Under the pieces are notes generated by a model that was not told the DNA's origin, searched no databases, and saw nothing but the letters and a program-made list of their open reading frames with translations. A stretch of DNA of 18,579 nt from Phoronis ovalis (lineage: Eukaryota > Phoronida > Phoronidae): positions 1-18,579 of the forward strand of contig JAOXYB010017753.1 of the NCBI GenBank assembly GCA_028565635.1, given 5' to 3'. The translations under genes and the position numbers were made by a program. Positions 9,507 through 18,420 of this stretch are shown here, piece by piece (within the stretch, counting starts at the first letter, position 1; each line of letters begins with the position of its first letter).

Positions 9507-10664
9507 CTACACAGCAAAAGAAGTACAATTTGTTAGACAAAGATATGTAATAATGTAAAATTATTTGTAGTCTGTTGACACTCGGCCTAATTAAAAAATG
9601 AAAATAAAACTCTGTCATGCTAATTGTATGTATCATTATCCCATGATCCCCTATTACATTTTCTTTAGATCACGATTTGTATGGGTGCTCAATCTAATTT
9701 CATTAAAAAAATCATATTTTTGTATGCAGTATCAAAGTTTTCACCTGATAAATGAAGACAATCCGCTACTTGGCCATGTCCTCTTGCCTTTGCCACTTGA
9801 AACGCACTGCGATTTTGTATGTTTCTCACATTTACATCATACCCATTTGCTAAAAACAGCCGTACAATCTGTAACTGTCCACGATAAGCCGCTAAATGAC
9901 ATGCCGTATCCCCTTGATGATTTTGAGCGTTCGCTGACGCACCGTGAATTAACAAAATTCTGTAAAAATAAGATCCCAAAACATTATAGGCCTAACCTTA
10001 TTAAAAAATGAAAAAGGCCGTTTTAGAATTTTACTACTTTACTTAGTGTTCGTTTTACGTATGTGTAAATTCATTTCTCTTCAGATTAAAATTTTTAATA
10101 TTCAAATTTTATCTTTGAAATTATCCATAATTGTTTTATAAAGTATTCAGTATATGTTAATTTTATTACCATTCTTACACCTTACTCAGTTCAGTGGCAT
10201 CAAAAGTTTAAAAGAATACTCCACAAGACTTAGAAAATGAGATTAAAGCATAACAGATTTAACATCCGAGCTCAGACTAATTAGTAATAAATCCAAAAAA
10301 AATATCGAAAACAGTAGAGAAAGTCGCACACTACTTGTCGGTCTATTTAATAAATCAAATTATTGAGATGACAAATATATTTAAAACCCGTATAGAGCTA
10401 AGAAATATACCTAACAATATCATCGAACCCGTTATCGGCCGCCGCGTGAAGAGGTGTAGACCCAAATCTGTTCGCAAGCTGCGCATTGGCACCGTTTTTA
10501 AGTAATAAAAGTGCTAAATCTCCATACCCACGACAGCAACAGTGGTAAAGAACTGAACCGTTCCTATCACTCTGGTTAACGTTTTCGCAATTGTGACAAT
10601 GCAGTATTTGACTCGCGATATCTCTTCTTCCTTGTTTTACAGCATCTAGTACGGTCAGGTACAT
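9214..10664 (-). CDS. Spliced ankyrin-repeat protein gene (3 exons, ~253 aa)
   Basis: Exons 10664-10411, 9959-9745 and 9506-9214 join in phases 2 and 1 into a 253-codon frame. About five ankyrin repeats are visible: ~1-32 (LDAVKQGRRDI...), 33-65 (NGSVLYHCCCRGYGDLALLL), 66-98 (FGSTPLHAAADNGFDDIVRI), 99-131 (GDTACHLAAYRGQLQIVRLF) and a degenerate 132-156. Repeat 3 runs across the first junction and is completed exactly by the splice, which confirms the join. The final ~97 residues are polar, Ser-rich and unlike any family I recognise. There is no signal peptide or membrane helix, so a soluble protein is expected. Ankyrin repeats bind other proteins; the partner cannot be read from sequence. The short N-terminus could be extended by an unseen upstream exon, but the first repeat starts as expected for a true N-terminus. 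Confidence 0.8.
9745..9959 (-). CDS. Ankyrin gene exon 2: repeats 3b-5
   Basis: The acceptor is TTATTTTTACAG (AG at 9961-9960). The first base completes Arg85 to give DDIVRILLIHGASANAQN, a textbook repeat end. The donor is TCAG|GTGAAA at 9745/9744. It encodes 71 residues plus one base and leaves in phase 1. Confidence 0.8.
10411..10664 (-). CDS. Ankyrin gene exon 1: start and repeats 1-3a
   Basis: It encodes residues 1-84 plus two bases and ends at TTAG|GTATAT (donor 10410-10409). The ATG has A at -3. Another ATG lies ten bases upstream (10674) but in a different frame that stops after 31 codons. The repeat-consensus start (LTVLDAVKQG) right after the ATG supports the choice. Confidence 0.75.
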
Positions 10665-10703
10665 TTTTATCCATTCTGCTCTGATGTTATTAAATTCATG
10701 TCA

Positions 10704-10709
10704 TTTATA
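10704..10709 (-). promoter_or_regulatory. TATA-like box upstream of the ankyrin gene
   Basis: CTATAAATG on the minus strand, 40-45 bp before the ATG at 10664. Transcription from it would start near 10677, leaving a leader of only ~13 nt. It may therefore be coincidental, or the ATG may lie very close to the cap. Confidence 0.3.
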
Positions 10710-10790
10710 GGCCTTCAAAATATTTATCACGAATTACATACTTTTCTGAATGATGATCTTGTTTACTCGTCTATGGTTTATGGTCTACGC

Positions 10791-10829
10791 TGATTGGTCC
10801 TCGGATGTTAAATTTGTTTCTGATTGGTT
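10791..10829 (-). promoter_or_regulatory. Paired CCAAT boxes upstream of the ankyrin gene
   Basis: On the minus strand ACCAATCAG occurs twice, with the CCAAT cores at 10797-10793 and 10827-10823, 30 bp apart and 130-160 bp upstream of the start codon. Flanking bases fit the NF-Y preference (RRCCAATSR-like). Tandem CCAAT boxes about three helical turns apart are typical of NF-Y-dependent promoters. Confidence 0.5.
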
Positions 10830-11280
10830 GAATCCTTATTGAACCTTTGACTTCATGTGGGGGATTTCCCTGTTAACCATTGATCTGTGGTATGTATTTA
10901 TGTATTAATTTCCCTATATTCAAAGGTTATTTAGGACATTACGTGATTAAGATCTTGCTGTGCTTTCAATTGGATTTTTCAGTATTTTATTTATCACCCA
11001 TATGTAAATCCGGAATAAAACTGTGCATCATACTTTAACTTACAATAAAAGGGAAAAATTGTAAGTACATTGTTTATAACTGGGTGTTTAATTGTTACAA
11101 ATGTGAAACTTTAATCATGTTTAATCTTTGTCCATAAATTTACACGACAGTTATATAAACACATACAACCGGGAAAAATGTTAGCAATAGTTTATGAAAT
11201 CGTTCCGTTTCACTATAAGAAATGAAGGTGTAACAAGGATATTTTAATTATAAACAATAATTTTTACGCGATGATTTGCA

Positions 11281-11360
11281 TCGGGTCCCGGACATCAGGT
11301 CAAGGTCGGATCCCGGGGTCGGATCTAGCCAATTTTTAAATCCGATATCCGGGTCCGATA
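11281..11360. repeat. GC-rich cluster of GGGTCCGAT/GGATCCCGGG-type inverted motifs
   Basis: Motifs TCGGGTCCCGGA, GTCGGATCCCGGG and ATCCGATATCCGGGTCCGAT lie within 80 bp and are partly complementary, so the stretch can fold on itself. It stands out from AT-rich surroundings. Its origin is unknown; it may be the remnant of a repeat. Confidence 0.45.
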
Positions 11361-11975
11361 AACCCCTTCATACTTCGGGTCTTTTATTTGTTCTCGAGCT
11401 ATCCGTTGTTAAATCATTTGTGCCCCATTTGTGTTCTTCGCTTGTTGTCAAACACACAGACCTTTGTTAAGCCTCATGGAGTGGAGGTCAATTTTCCTTG
11501 GGTCAGTTAATAATAATGACATCATACATATGTTAATAGACAGTTCTACTTTGGAATAGGTAACATGGGTTGGAAGCTATACACTATGTCACTGTGTGAT
11601 ACATTTTCCCGTTAAATGACTTATATTGTCATGATTCCGGGATGTATATGTAAAATCCAATGAAGTACAACTTTACTTTAGTTTCAGCACAACTATCCAG
11701 TAGCCTTCAACAACTTCACATTTAATTAATAATCGGCTAAAGAGTGTTTGGTATAGAAATAGTTTATTATTCGAAATAAAATTATTACATAGTACAAGTT
11801 AGAATCATTTTTACACTTTCTGTCGAAATCAACACTTCATTTTCTTATGAAACTCAGACGTCGTCTCTGTATGCACAATCCTATCACTGTCCATTATGTT
11901 TTTATGGCTTTCTGTTTCTGTCCTTGGTTACATACTTGTATCTTTTAGTTTATGATGTAGTGTATCTACTAAATC

Positions 11976-11996
11976 ATATATATATATATATATATA
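11976..11996. repeat. (AT)n microsatellite
   Basis: Uninterrupted alternating AT for 21 bp. Confidence 0.9.
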
Positions 11997-12551
11997 ACAA
12001 TGTTAACAATGTCATTGCAATAACTAAATTTGCATCTACTACACTGTTTGATTAATCTAATATTTCTTCTTGAATGAATAACAAGGTCAATTTTTTAGAA
12101 TTGTTTACTTAATGCATTCACGTAGATCAACTACAGGGCTATAAGTTAACGCCTTTACATTATCTGGTACGAAATCTAAATGATGCAAATGAATGTGCGA
12201 TATAATGTTGATTTTTTCCAAATTTACTGAACAAAATACACATTCACATGTTTGTCTAAAAAGGACATTATATTTTTAACTAAAAACATGGGAAAATACA
12301 ACAATATTAGTGGATGCCTTTTACAGACTATACGACGTGTAACTGCTGTGGGTATCTGACATCCCTCTAGTATGCTGATAATAGACCCATGAATTTAAAA
12401 AAATATTGATTTTCATTTTAGTAATTGTTTTTATTCTTTTTGCCACTTTAAAATTATTTCAGTTGTTTTGAAAGCAAAACGAATGTAGCGTTATATGTTC
12501 TAAAGTAAGTAGTGTATCAATTAAAACTAGAATTTCCTTTTAGCAAAGGCC

Positions 12552-13344
12552 AGGTTGCACAGAGAAATAGTTGGATATCCAGACCTATTAGGATTATCCT
12601 GGAACCCATGGATGTTCAAATACCTCTGGATGTCCTTTACCTCTTGTCGAAAGTTTCATGAAATTTTGACTGTTTGACCTCTGAATGACCTTTTGGACCT
12701 CAAAGTCAGCTAATACAACCTCTAAATGACCTGTTAACTTCATTTTTGAACTTTTCATCAAATTTCCGGAATTTTTTTTTTTTTTTTTGTTGTTGTTGTT
12801 GACCTTTTGACCTCAAAATGACCATACGACCCCTAGAGTTACCTTTAAATGACATAAAACCATCATTTTCGGAAGTTAAATGCAATTATTGCAATTATAA
12901 GAGTTTATAACCTTTTGACCCCTGAATAACCTTTTGACCTATAAGGTCAGCTATGATGACATATGCCAAATTATATGACTGTAGCACCACTATCTTGGTT
13001 TATACACTCTTGCTTACTAAAATTAGCCAAAAACATGCTAAAAAAATAAAAATCTGACCTTTTGACCCATAAAAGACCTCAAAAATCATCAAGTTGACCT
13101 TTACGTCACCAGATATCTTCATTTTTGAACGTTTTAAGACATTTTTGAAATTTGACCTACTGATCTCAAATTGACCCCTCACCTAATTTTTCTATGTCCC
13201 CCTCCCTACTAAGTCCACACCTTAAGTTTGACACCCATAACTCAAAGCATCTCCAAGTTATGGACGTTTGAAAATTGGAAGAAAAAAAAGAAAAAAAAAG
13301 AAAAAAAGAAACAATCTCAATAGGTTGCACTTGCTGTGCAACCT
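12552..13344 (+). mobile_element. Helitron/Helentron-like non-autonomous element with 3' hairpin
   Basis: The segment begins with AGGTTGCAC (12552-12560) and ends with its reverse complement GTGCAACCT (13336-13344). The right end is also a perfect hairpin: TAGGTTGCAC (13321-13330), loop TTGCT, GTGCAACCTA (13336-13345). Short terminal repeats plus a 3' hairpin and internal tandem repeats are the hallmarks of Helentron-derived non-autonomous elements. Inside are a T-tract followed by GTT repeats (~12774-12800), TGACC-rich degenerate repeats and an A-rich tract (~13280-13312). No protein is encoded. Orientation is inferred from the hairpin. Confidence 0.55.
12689..13067. repeat. Degenerate TGACCTTTTGACC minisatellite
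   Basis: CCTTTTGACC or close variants occur at 12689-12699, 12803-12812, 12911-12920, 12930-12939 and 13058-13067, with additional TGACCT half-motifs between them. Spacing is irregular, so this is an old or diverged array. It lies inside the Helitron-like element. Confidence 0.6.
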
Positions 13345-13865
13345 AATAATAGCTCTTATCGAGTTCTTTTGAATAGATTAAATATTTCAGTTTAGGAGAA
13401 GACCAGTCGTATCAGTCATCGGTACCCATGCCCAGTGACAGTCTGAATAAATCCATCCAAAACATATTGGGGGCGTTAGGCCTTGGGTAAAAAAGCCCCG
13501 AACTTAGGGTGCAAATTGCTTTTCAAAAATACCATATGGTAAAAGCTTATTTGCTAAAACCATATCCCATGGTAATTTTTTTTTTCAAAAAGTATACTAC
13601 TCTGTGATAAAAAAATCCTGGAAGTGTGTACCCTTGATCGACGATATCCGAGGGGAAAAAATCAAATTGACAAATTTCAAGAAATACACCATTAGTAATA
13701 AATTATTTATTAACAATTTATGCCCCGATGCTAATAAAAATATTTGCAAAAAGTCACCTCCATAGTAAAAATTGTCAAATAAACATAAACAAGATATTCC
13801 GTGGTAAGTGGATTCTTGGGCTACGTCTGGACTCCCGGAATGAAGCATGAGACAAACAATTTTCT

Positions 13866-13878
13866 GCCACCAGGTGGC
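13866..13878. promoter_or_regulatory. CTCF-like / E-box palindrome GCCACCAGGTGGC
   Basis: A perfect 13-bp palindrome (GCCACC-A-GGTGGC). It matches the CCACCAGGTGGC core typical of CTCF sites and includes a CAGGTG E-box of the Snail/ZEB type. Binding is inferred only from the motif. Confidence 0.3.
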
Positions 13879-13889
13879 CCTATGTACAA

Positions 13890-14038
13890 CGGAAGTCAGC
13901 TGAACAGCAAGTTGGGAGGTTGAAGTTTTTGTGCATTTTAGGGTTGTGTGTTATTTGCAAAATAATCCATGCTTGTGGATTTAGTACGATGCTGTTGAGA
14001 TAAAAGCTGTTCAAAGTTTAAAGTTAAGAACATAAAAG
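13890..14038 (+). other. Possible non-coding first exon ending in a consensus splice donor
   Basis: The plus strand has AAAAG|GTGAGT at 14038/14039, a full-consensus donor, preceded by ~150 bp of locally less AT-rich sequence with the CTCF-like palindrome just upstream. No downstream exon could be identified in the window. The left edge is a guess, and a chance donor is quite possible. Confidence 0.18.
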
Positions 14039-14314
14039 GTGAGTGTTAAAACATGAAATTTAAGTATAAATTTATTTGAAAAGCGGGTTATCAAGTTCAA
14101 TGATCAGCTGCTCTCTAGTCTGCACTTCCTGGTAGTTTGTGCTATGATTAATGTCTACCTCATGTAGCTATCGTGATTACGGTACCAAATATCTTGGTTG
14201 TTCGGCACTATGAGTATTAATATGGAAATTCGAAAATTCAGTGAATGAATACTGTAGATACCAGAGACTTTTATTAACTAGCGTATATGGGTTTCATCCC
14301 CGGGATCAGCTCCG

Positions 14315-14378
14315 TAGTCCGAAGGTTTATTGGTCCGAAGACCCAATAGTCCGAAGGTTCATTGGTCCGAAAGTTCAT
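14315..14378 (+). repeat. Left array: four tandem 16-bp units (T[A/G]GTCCGAAGGTTCAT)
   Basis: Four consecutive 16-bp units at 14315, 14331, 14347 and 14363, alternating TAGTCC and TGGTCC starts. They share the core GTCCGAA. The array is matched by an inverted array at 15855-15918. Confidence 0.85.
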
Positions 14379-15854
14379 CGATCACACTACCTTGCAACTT
14401 TCACTTACACTCAACATAATCAATGAGTCCAAGACAGAGGCAAGGGTGGGATGAAAGCCATTGAAAGGGAAATACCGTGTTTCAACAGCTCCTGTATTTA
14501 GCGCATTGCTTAAAGTCAGACTATTTTGTTTTGCGTCATCTAAAATTGTCTGGATATAAAATTAAAAGTTACTATTATTAGTACACATGTTTATTTACAT
14601 ATTGTAGTGAAATTAAATTTTTACTTTTTTATCGTATATGGGATTCACTCTCCACGTGTTTCCATATATTTTTATAGCAGATTTTCACCCGGTCGTTAAA
14701 TGTGTAAATGTTAGTTGCTCTATAGACTCGTGTGTCCTTCTAGTTAAATATCATTTTTATTTATCATATTTCACAAATTACATGGCAGATTAATACAAAC
14801 GGCCTTGCCAGAGCCAACATAGTCTATATTTCGTCCTTTTGCATCCGCTGTCCAGCGGTCAGTGACCGAAATATTGAATTTATTCCATAAGTTAGTATAT
14901 CAGTTCATTTCTTATGCAAGGTAATTTTTCAAACAATAGTTTTAAAATTTGACAAATTTTTCAAAAAGAAATTACAAAAAAATATTTTACAACAGTAAAA
15001 ATATATAATAATAAAAAGACCTAGTGTGAAATATACCCGTCTCATTACTTTCGGAAAATGGAACATTCAAAGTACAAGAATTCTTTGCAGACAGCCAGAG
15101 GATTTTTTAGCAAAGCAACAATGTTTTGCAAACACATGAGAATACACTTTTTTTTACCAAAAACTCTTTGTTAGTGTTTTACCCCTGGGATAAAATGGCA
15201 GAAAATTATTTGTTAATGTCGTTATTATTCAATCTAAAAGAAAAAAATAGTGTTATCAAGCAAAGCGAGTTAGAAACCAGAATAACCTGTGTTGCACGTA
15301 ACTGATGAAAATAAATAAAAAAGATTACAATCCCTATGCGCTGCGAGAACTCTTTCTGAGCTGGTACATTTGCATTTTTGTTTTCATGAACTCTAATATA
15401 AACTATCTTGTTTGCGGTTGTGCTATTAATTTATGGCTAAAAGAAGAATGTACGCGATATTCAAAATACCCGCCAGGACCTCAAAAAAGAGACAGAAAGA
15501 TTATAACACTTATATCACATGTTGGCATCTAATGCCGACGAGGCTAACGAAAGGGAAGTGAGCGTTTTGCCTGGCTTTAATTTGTCATTTACGGCTGTAA
15601 GTAGCTGGACTGCGATTTTAGACATCTCTAAAGATATCATGATTTAAAAATCGAGTTGAACTAAATCAATGTTAGACTCGTTATGCGTTAACTATTTCCA
15701 TAAAAAGGAAGAATAAGAAGCAAGGAACATAGCAATTGAATTGTAGTAGCAGTAAACGAAGGAACCGGTAAAATGTGTGCACGGCGAACCGTCTTAAAGT
15801 ATATATTCCGGGATATATTACATGTTCGTTAGAGCCCCACGACATTCCCTGTAA
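14379..15854. other. AT-rich interior between the inverted 16-bp arrays
   Basis: No credible gene. The 75-codon frame at 15305-15532 has a hydrophobic stretch and a PPGP string but no further support. Small palindromes occur, e.g. CCGCTG-TC-CAGCGG and CGGTCAGTGACCG around 14846-14868. Confidence 0.4.
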
Positions 15855-15918
15855 TGGGTCTTTTGGACCAATGATTCTTTGGACCAACCAACCTTCGGAC
15901 CAATGAACCTTCAGAATA
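15855..15918 (-). repeat. Right array: four inverted 16-bp units
   Basis: Read on the minus strand, four 16-bp units (the outermost degenerate, TATTCTGAAGGTTCAT) repeat the TGGTCCGAAGGTT theme of the left array. Register is exact (64 bp). The units point inwards, as terminal inverted repeats would. Confidence 0.8.
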
Positions 15919-16137
15919 TAGACATGGACCCTTTTTCAACATGCAAAAAATCAGGCGGCTTTAGCAATGCGGCAACATGCATGTTTACTTATCTGATGAT
16001 TTTTACTGACTGAGATGTGCCAAAGGATAATTTTTTAAAGCTGCAAGTCTTCAAAAAGGGTGCATTTTTAGCAGACTATTATACATATTTAGGGGCCTTT
16101 TTTAGAACCTATGTTAGCTCATGTGGACTCACCCTTT
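15919..16137. other. Spacer between two repeat elements
   Basis: Short AT-rich sequence with no recognised feature. Confidence 0.4.
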
Positions 16138-17075
16138 ACACAAGTAACACTGAATGGGTCTATGTCAGACAAGGTACTACATGAATGTGCCCTGGGTACA
16201 ATCATGTATACACGACTGTACCCTGACTTGTGAGGTTCTACACAATGCTAGCCCAAGTCTCCACGAATATACCTTGGATCAGCAAAGCATTTCTGCCATA
16301 AATAGGCAGGATCAGTTTTCCTCATGCTCATGTAAAAATGGCGATACAGTTTGTTGGCGTCAATGACATCGTGCAACATTGTATTCAAAAGAACTTGAAG
16401 GATGAAATGATAATGTGAAGACCTGTTTTTAAGGATTAATGCACAATTTAAAAGATCACTGATTTTATTATAAGTTATCCATATATGCCCTTAAACATTC
16501 ATATATGATAATCCCGATGATAATATACAAAAGTTGAAAACTTTGACCTTTTGGTCCATACGTTATTTTTAGAACATGTCGGTCACATGACAAAGTGAGC
16601 AAGAAGCATACCATTTGAAAATTTCTTTTCCATTTGTAAATTAATTTGGAGGGTTCTTTAGACTGTGTTCTTCGCTTTTTGATATATAAAAATGATGAGA
16701 ATTTCATTAGTTAAACTATTTTTAGTGATAAATTACCACAAGATTTTTAATTTGAAACTTTTTTACAGTTATGATGCTGGTTCAAACAAAATGGTTGAAA
16801 AGTGGTAACTGTCAAAAACGTACCAGGAGTACAAGTACAACATTTCTGTTTATATTCAAACATGTCATAGTTAATAAATATGGCATGTATTGGAATCGAA
16901 ATGTGGTAATGTTGTAATAATATATGTCGCAAAAAAATGCCAGGGTACATTTATGAGTGTACAAGGTACTGTTGCATATTCATTGCGAATTAAAGGCACA
17001 TACGTGTATACACGATTGTACCCAGGTACATTCATGTAGTACCTTGTCTGACATAGACCCATTCAACACAAGTAA
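16138..17075. mobile_element. DNA-transposon-like element with 63-bp TIRs and a 10-bp target duplication
   Basis: The left end at 16151-16214 and the reverse complement of 17065-17003 match over ~63 bp with two substitutions and one indel (starting TGAATGGGTCTATGTCAGAC). The direct repeat ACACAAGTAA flanks it at 16138-16147 and 17066-17075; three extra bases (CAC) lie between the left copy and the TIR. A 9-11 bp duplication fits Mutator-like elements, though other superfamilies are possible. It is ~915 bp with no transposase. A degenerate TIR-like motif recurs inside at ~16940-16970. Short frames starting MGLCQTRYYMNVP at both ends are simply the TIRs translated. Confidence 0.75.
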
Positions 17076-17820
17076 TCCCCAGGCTTGTTGCCTCTGGAAA
17101 TATATTAAATAATGATGTACAATGGATGTTTAAAAAAAAGTTGGATCATTTTCAACTCTCATAGACACCATCTTTTATAATCACAGCAACTTAATACTAA
17201 TGGCTTTATATTATTTTTTCAGTTTAGAAAAACTATGAGTAATACAGAGCAGAACAAGCAATGGTAAACAATTCATCATATTCCTGTAGGGAGATCCAGG
17301 GGGGGACTCTCTTTCAGAGTGACTGTGCATATGTGTCAGCCCATGTAACCCTTTTTAAGGCTTAATTTTTACCATGGGATGGTATTTTACAAATATCTTT
17401 TTTGACGTGACGTAAATAACTTATTACCATTGTTATATTTTTTTTTTTGCTGTTAATATCGTCAACTAGCATATCTTTTTACCACAGTCACCTGGCGAGA
17501 AAGTGTTATATTTAAATAAATAACTACATGATGTAATATCCTCTGGGTAATCTAAAGATAAACAGGTACTGAAACGGATTGCCAGCCTGGGGCAATGTCT
17601 CCTCTTCCTACTAATATGTATGCTCCAAATATCAAATACCTGCACTCACTTCGCTCACCGATCAGATCACAAATGATTTTTCAACTTCCAAACAAAAATA
17701 TTCAGTTATTCATTACTAACGGCACTAACTTCCAATGCTTTTCAAGAGCAATTCCAAAAATCACATTTAACCCCATTCATATACATCGGAACCCAGATGT
17801 GCAGCACTTCGTCCAATGCT
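17076..17820. other. AT-rich stretch with a G-run repeat copy
   Basis: No coding signal that I trust. 17298-17400 carries the first copy of the G-run/ACTCT repeat. The plus-strand frame at 17595-17867 has no recognisable domain and runs into the second repeat. Confidence 0.4.
17298..17400 (+). repeat. Interspersed repeat copy A, starting AGGGGGGGACTCT
   Basis: AGGGGGGGACTCT at 17298-17310, followed by a stretch with GTGACTGTGCATATGTG and CCATGTAACCC. The opening resembles the start of the repeat at 17828 (CCCCGGGGGGCACTCT) in the same orientation. I recall G-run CACTCT repeats from several marine invertebrate genomes, but could not check. The right limit is a guess. Confidence 0.4.
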
Positions 17821-17827
17821 GGAACAA

Positions 17828-18180
17828 CCCCGGGGGGCACTCTGTTTTATATGAGGTAGGGGTGTGAGGCACAGGGGTCCAAACCCTGACCCTGAAATAT
17901 CCTCGGAATTGACAAATTCCCTACCCTGAAATATCCTTGGCCCCAAAAATCGTCTCCGTGCTGCCAGAAAAAAGTTGACAAGCAAAAAAAAAGAAAGGGC
18001 ATTTCCAATTCTTTTGTCTCCTTTAAACGCTGTGGACGATCAAAATCTCCAACCAAATCTTAAAAAACCCACCCTGAAATATCCCCTTGATGTCAAAACC
18101 ACCCTGAAATATCTCCTTGACATCAAATACCCACCCTGAAATATCCCAGAAGCAAAATGACCCACCCTGAAATATCCTGA
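17828..18180 (+). repeat. Interspersed repeat copy B with a CCCTGAAATATCC periodic array
   Basis: It starts CCCCGGGGGGCACTCT (17828-17843). The core CCCTGAAATATCC occurs six times (one ending in T) at 17890, 17924, 18072, 18102, 18134 and 18165, mostly 30-34 bp apart, with an unrelated ~120-bp insert in the middle. It encodes nothing. It is probably a tandem-repeat-bearing non-autonomous transposon. Confidence 0.6.
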
Positions 18181-18420
18181 TTTATCATCCCATCCTTGTA
18201 TTAATCAATCAGTCAAAACTTACTGCATACTTTCAGGAGTTTTGAAAGTCACATTCAACTGTTTTAGATAATGTAATCGTAAGACCAGACCAATAAAAGT
18301 ATCAAATTTTGGTATTTTCATTTTTAATTTTTTTTGAAAACCTTGTTTAACAACCTGATTGCTTCAAAAAAAAAATTTCTTTTACACTAAAAACAAAAAA
18401 GCACTACCGACAAGATTTTT
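18181..18420. other. AT-rich spacer
   Basis: Homopolymer T and A tracts; no feature recognised. Confidence 0.4.

Larger units (their letters stand above)
10830..12551. other. Gene-poor AT-rich stretch
   Basis: No exon with plausible splice sites or recognisable protein was found. It contains a small GC-rich inverted-repeat cluster (11281-11360) and an AT dinucleotide run (11976-11996). The open frame at 11276-11470 runs through the GC-rich cluster and has no recognisable features. Confidence 0.4.
13345..14314. other. Non-coding stretch with a possible plus-strand first exon
   Basis: No protein-coding exon was recognised. It contains a 12-bp palindrome TACCATATGGTA (13530-13541), the GCCACCAGGTGGC palindrome (13866-13878) and a consensus donor at 14038/14039. 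Confidence 0.35.
14315..15918. mobile_element. Candidate foldback-type element bounded by inverted 16-bp arrays
   Basis: The two 64-bp arrays, in opposite orientation and 1476 bp apart, suggest a foldback or MITE-like element with tandemly repeated ends. The interior (14379-15854) is AT-rich with no transposase. No target duplication was found. It could alternatively be two independent insertions. Confidence 0.45.

Noticed and set aside
11276-11470. 64-codon plus-strand frame through the GC-rich island
   Set aside because: Open because the island lacks stops; composition changes abruptly and no domain or splice context supports it.
15305-15532. 75-codon plus-strand frame with a hydrophobic stretch and a PPGP string, reminiscent of a cytochrome P450 N-terminus
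   Set aside because: PPGP is only four residues, the spacing is unusual, there is no glycine/proline pattern after it, and no heme-binding or K-helix exon follows in the window. Most likely chance.
16154-16366. Short frame beginning MGLCQTRYYMNVP, also found on the minus strand at 17062-16871
   Set aside because: The shared N-terminus is just the terminal inverted repeat translated from each end; there is no coding signal beyond it.
17595-17867. 90-codon plus-strand frame
   Set aside because: It runs from AT-rich spacer into an interspersed repeat, with no recognisable domain and no splice support.
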